Source of the DNA: Peribacillus simplex
GTDB lineage: Bacteria; Bacillota; Bacilli; Bacillales; DSM-1321
Assembly (NCBI RefSeq): GCF_001578185.1
Contig: NZ_CP011008.1
Span: 3,066,001-3,130,000 of the forward strand
Direction of reading: 5' to 3'
Length of the DNA stretch: 64,000 nt
Shown here in pieces: positions 61,690-64,000 of this stretch. The notes beneath the pieces are model-generated. The model searched no databases. It worked only from the letters and a program-made list of their open reading frames with translations, and was not told where the DNA came from. Within the stretch, counting starts at the first letter, position 1; every line of letters starts with the position of its first letter. The translations under genes were made by a program, and so were the position numbers.

Positions 61690-63876
61690 TCATGTTTGTT
61701 TGATGTTCTGTTCTGTTTGGAATGTAAAGCTGATCTTCTTTTCAGAATCGGACCAAGATAAAATGGCATCAAAGGTTTTTTCACCTTTTTTAAAACCACT
61801 TATCAAATCCGTTTCACCGCTCGACAATAATTTTTTTATATTTGCTTGACTGATTTTCTTATTAAGGATTTTTTTGGAGATCGTAAAGTTACACTTGGTT
61901 TTTTGATAATTTACACATCCATAGAATTCCCCTTTATCGACAATCTTAGAACCGCATAGCTTACAGCTGCCCACAGATGCCGAGCTTCTCTTTTTAGGGC
62001 CGCTCCGTTGAATCGACTCGGTGTCCAGCCCTTGAAAATCCCAGCTTTCAGATGATTCCACGGCATCACTGATAATTTTTGCTGACATCTTTTTAACAGC
62101 TTCCATAAAGACGCCGGCTGAGGCCTTCCCTTCACCAATTTCCCTTAAACGCTGTTCCCATTTAGCTGTCATTTCAGGTGAAGCCAGGATTTTCTCCCCG
62201 ATTGCAGTGATCAGCACTTTCCCTTTATCCGTCGCAAACACCTGATTTTTTTTGACATCAATGTATTTACGGTCTTTGAGCATGGTAATGATACCAGCTC
62301 GAGTTGCTTCAGTGCCGAGGCCTTCGGTTTTCATCAGCACTTTTTCTAACTCTTCATTATCCAAGTGTTTTCCGGCCGTTTTCATCAAAGTGATCAACTG
62401 ACCTTCTGTATAGCGCTTTGGAGGCTGGGTTTTTCCTTCTTTCACCTTTATTTTGGCGACCTTTCCAGAATCCCCTTTTGAAACGGACGGCAAAAGGATA
62501 TCTTCATCATCCTTCTCATTTTGGAAAATCACTTTGCGCCATCCCTCTTGGATCTGCTGCTTGCCTTTAGAAATGAATTCGGCACGCTTATCGACAAGCG
62601 TTTTAATGGTGGTGTAATCGAAAATGGCTTTCTCGTAATGTGCCGCAATCAACCGGCGGACCACCAAGTCATAAATATTCCGTTCTTCAGCAGAAAGCCT
62701 CTTTGGGTCGGTCACTTGCTCCGTCGGGATAATTGCATAGTGATCAGTCACTTTTTTTTCATTTACAAACCGTTTATTATTCATGATGCTCGGTTGTTGT
62801 AAAGGAAACAGGGATTCATATTCTGAAAATCCACTTAGTTTTTGCAATATATCAGGAAATGTTTCGGCTTCCCCCTCCGTAACATAATTGGAGTCTGAAC
62901 GTGGATAAGAAACGATCCCTTTTTGATATAAACTTTGTACAATATCAAGCGTCTGTTTCGGTGAATATTTATAAATCTTGTTTACGGTTGCCTGCAATGA
63001 CGATAGATTAAATAACAAAGGTGGCTGAAATTCTTTTCTTTCTGTAGCCATTTCCGCAATTTCAGCTTCTTTACCCTTGCAAAAGGCGGCAATTTTATCA
63101 GCAAGTTCTTTTGTCTTGATTCTCGGATCATTGTTCTGCTGCCATTTTCCCTGATACTCCTTACCATCCATCTTGAAATCAGCGAACACTTCCCAGAACG
63201 GTTCAGACTTGAATTGTTCAATTTCCATTTCCCGCTTCACTATCAAAGCGAGAGTCGGTGTCTGAACCCTACCAGCTGAAAATACATCCGAAACACCCCT
63301 TTGTTTCAATAAAATACTATACGCTCTCGATGCATTCATTCCCACAACCCAGTCTGCGCAAGCTCTCGTGTACGCTTCATGATAGAGTGGCCTGGTTTTT
63401 TCCTCGCCCATCAGGTTTTGGAATCCCTCATAAATCGCTTTTGGGGTCAAAGAGGAAATCCATAAACGTTTCATCGGTTTATTGACATTACATAGATTAA
63501 CGATATTACGTACAATCAATTCTCCTTCACGCCCAGCATCGCCTGCATGAATGATTTCATCAACATCCGGTTTCCTAAGCAAAGTCTTCACTACATTGAA
63601 TTGCTTTGCCTTTTGTCGGGTCACTTCATATTGAAATTTCTCTGGAATCATCGGCAACGTTTCCATCGACCATTTTTTCCATTTTGAATGATAGGTTTCC
63701 GGCGAAACGAGTTGACATAAATGCCCGACGGCCCAAGTTACATATGCTCCGTCGGGAAAAAGTTCATTCGGCATGATTTCTATATATCCTTGCTGTTTCT
63801 TCGTTTTAAATTGAGCTGCTAACGTTGAACCTTGATCTGGTTTCTCCGCAATGATTAGCTTCATGATCATCTTCAC
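61690..63876 (-). CDS. topB: DNA topoisomerase III TopB
   Basis: Type IA topoisomerase of 728 aa that decatenates DNA. The Toprim domain starts MKLIIAEKPDQGSTLA, with DAGREGELIVR for magnesium. The nucleophilic Tyr is in GIVSYPRSDSNYV, and SAGRVQTPTLALIVKREME is present. The C-terminus has one four-cysteine zinc ribbon (CKLCGS, then FYGCVNYQKTKCNF). The third possible ATG (MKLII) fits the family start best; the ORF start is kept because the ribosome site is unclear. Confidence 0.95.
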   Translation of the reverse strand: MKMIMKLIIAEKPDQGSTLAAQFKTKKQQGYIEIMPNELFPDGAYVTWAVGHLCQLVSPETYHSKWKKWSMETLPMIPEKFQYEVTRQKAKQFNVVKTLLRKPDVDEIIHAGDAGREGELIVRNIVNLCNVNKPMKRLWISSLTPKAIYEGFQNLMGEEKTRPLYHEAYTRACADWVVGMNASRAYSILLKQRGVSDVFSAGRVQTPTLALIVKREMEIEQFKSEPFWEVFADFKMDGKEYQGKWQQNNDPRIKTKELADKIAAFCKGKEAEIAEMATERKEFQPPLLFNLSSLQATVNKIYKYSPKQTLDIVQSLYQKGIVSYPRSDSNYVTEGEAETFPDILQKLSGFSEYESLFPLQQPSIMNNKRFVNEKKVTDHYAIIPTEQVTDPKRLSAEERNIYDLVVRRLIAAHYEKAIFDYTTIKTLVDKRAEFISKGKQQIQEGWRKVIFQNEKDDEDILLPSVSKGDSGKVAKIKVKEGKTQPPKRYTEGQLITLMKTAGKHLDNEELEKVLMKTEGLGTEATRAGIITMLKDRKYIDVKKNQVFATDKGKVLITAIGEKILASPEMTAKWEQRLREIGEGKASAGVFMEAVKKMSAKIISDAVESSESWDFQGLDTESIQRSGPKKRSSASVGSCKLCGSKIVDKGEFYGCVNYQKTKCNFTISKKILNKKISQANIKKLLSSGETDLISGFKKGEKTFDAILSWSDSEKKISFTFQTEQNIKQT

Positions 63877-64000
63877 CTAATCCGTTACAAAATATCTTAC
63901 CCTATTATTATACCTTAATTATCAAAATCGGCTAGATATGACTTCGGTTTAACTCAATTGATCTAAGGAAGCTTGAAATAATTGCTTAACTCCTGAGAAG

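Noticed and set aside
1-64000. CRISPR arrays, rRNA or tRNA genes, prophage
   Set aside because: No regularly spaced short repeats, no rRNA segments, no tRNA T-loop GTTCRANNC with matching arms, and no phage structural or integrase genes were seen.

Overview
The window is chromosomal DNA from a low-GC, endospore-forming Bacillaceae member. Gene content and order point to the Peribacillus (Bacillus simplex-like) group, but the species is an inference. Several blocks keep Bacillus subtilis gene order: the methionine-salvage genes mtnE/mtnU/mtnK/mtnA; the yozD-yodN-yozE-yokU-kamA-yodPQRST block; the msrA/msrB-ypmS-ypmR-ypmQ-ilvA-dfrA-thyA-ypjP block; and the ypiP-brxA-ilvD-ypgR-ypgQ-bsaA-metA block. 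A YjcZ-type sporulation peptide and a candidate SigE promoter also fit a spore former.

Layout. 1-4.7 kb: methionine salvage, with a SAM-I riboswitch controlling mtnKA. 4.8-8.3 kb: a cell-envelope LCP protein, a carboxy-terminal protease and deoD. 8.5-12 kb: small Bacillus proteins (yozD, yodN, yozE) with an orphan sensor kinase between them. 12.2-19 kb: an accessory island holding a MITE, a decayed second copy of the yokU/kamA junction, a complete four-subunit quinol oxidase operon (qoxABCD) and a heavily frameshifted amino-acid permease. 19-27.3 kb: the intact lysine 2,3-aminomutase cluster. Here yodT-yodS-yodR-yodQ-ablB and a sigma-54 activator form one run that ends at a terminator, and kamA-yokU follow from a near-perfect -24/-12 promoter. 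27.4-36.1 kb: LD-carboxypeptidase, two SGNH hydrolases, methionine sulfoxide reductases, ypmS/R, a SCO protein and a DegV protein. 36.2-38 kb: a large hairpin transcript and an IS3-family wreck split by a second MITE. 38-43.2 kb: tatAC, ilvA, dfrA-thyA, a secreted lethal-factor-like metalloprotease and a small membrane protein. 43.2-44.9 kb: a frameshifted IS1182-like element inserted in a shared terminator. 45-64 kb: terC, ypjP, ggt, ypiP, brxA, ilvD, ypgR, an ABC-F ATPase, HD and DegV proteins, glutathione peroxidase, metA, AIM24, a methyltransferase, a third MITE, mntR and topB.

Most unusual signal. A roughly 125-bp GC-rich core (GTTGATTGG...AATCAAC) occurs four times. Two copies sit in MITEs with GGCT[G/C]TTTTC ends and perfect 8-bp target duplications. 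The other two sit in a different framework, with ends like CAGACTGTAGACAAA, one of them inside the IS1182-like element. The core folds into one long branched hairpin, and its helices change in a compensatory way between copies (GGTGAG/CTCACC against GGGGAG/CTCCCC). It therefore looks like a structure-selected module carried by two unrelated transposition systems.

Start codons were chosen by Shine-Dalgarno position, so several differ from the longest open frame. Family calls rest on recognised motifs and remembered Bacillus homologues; no database search was run.
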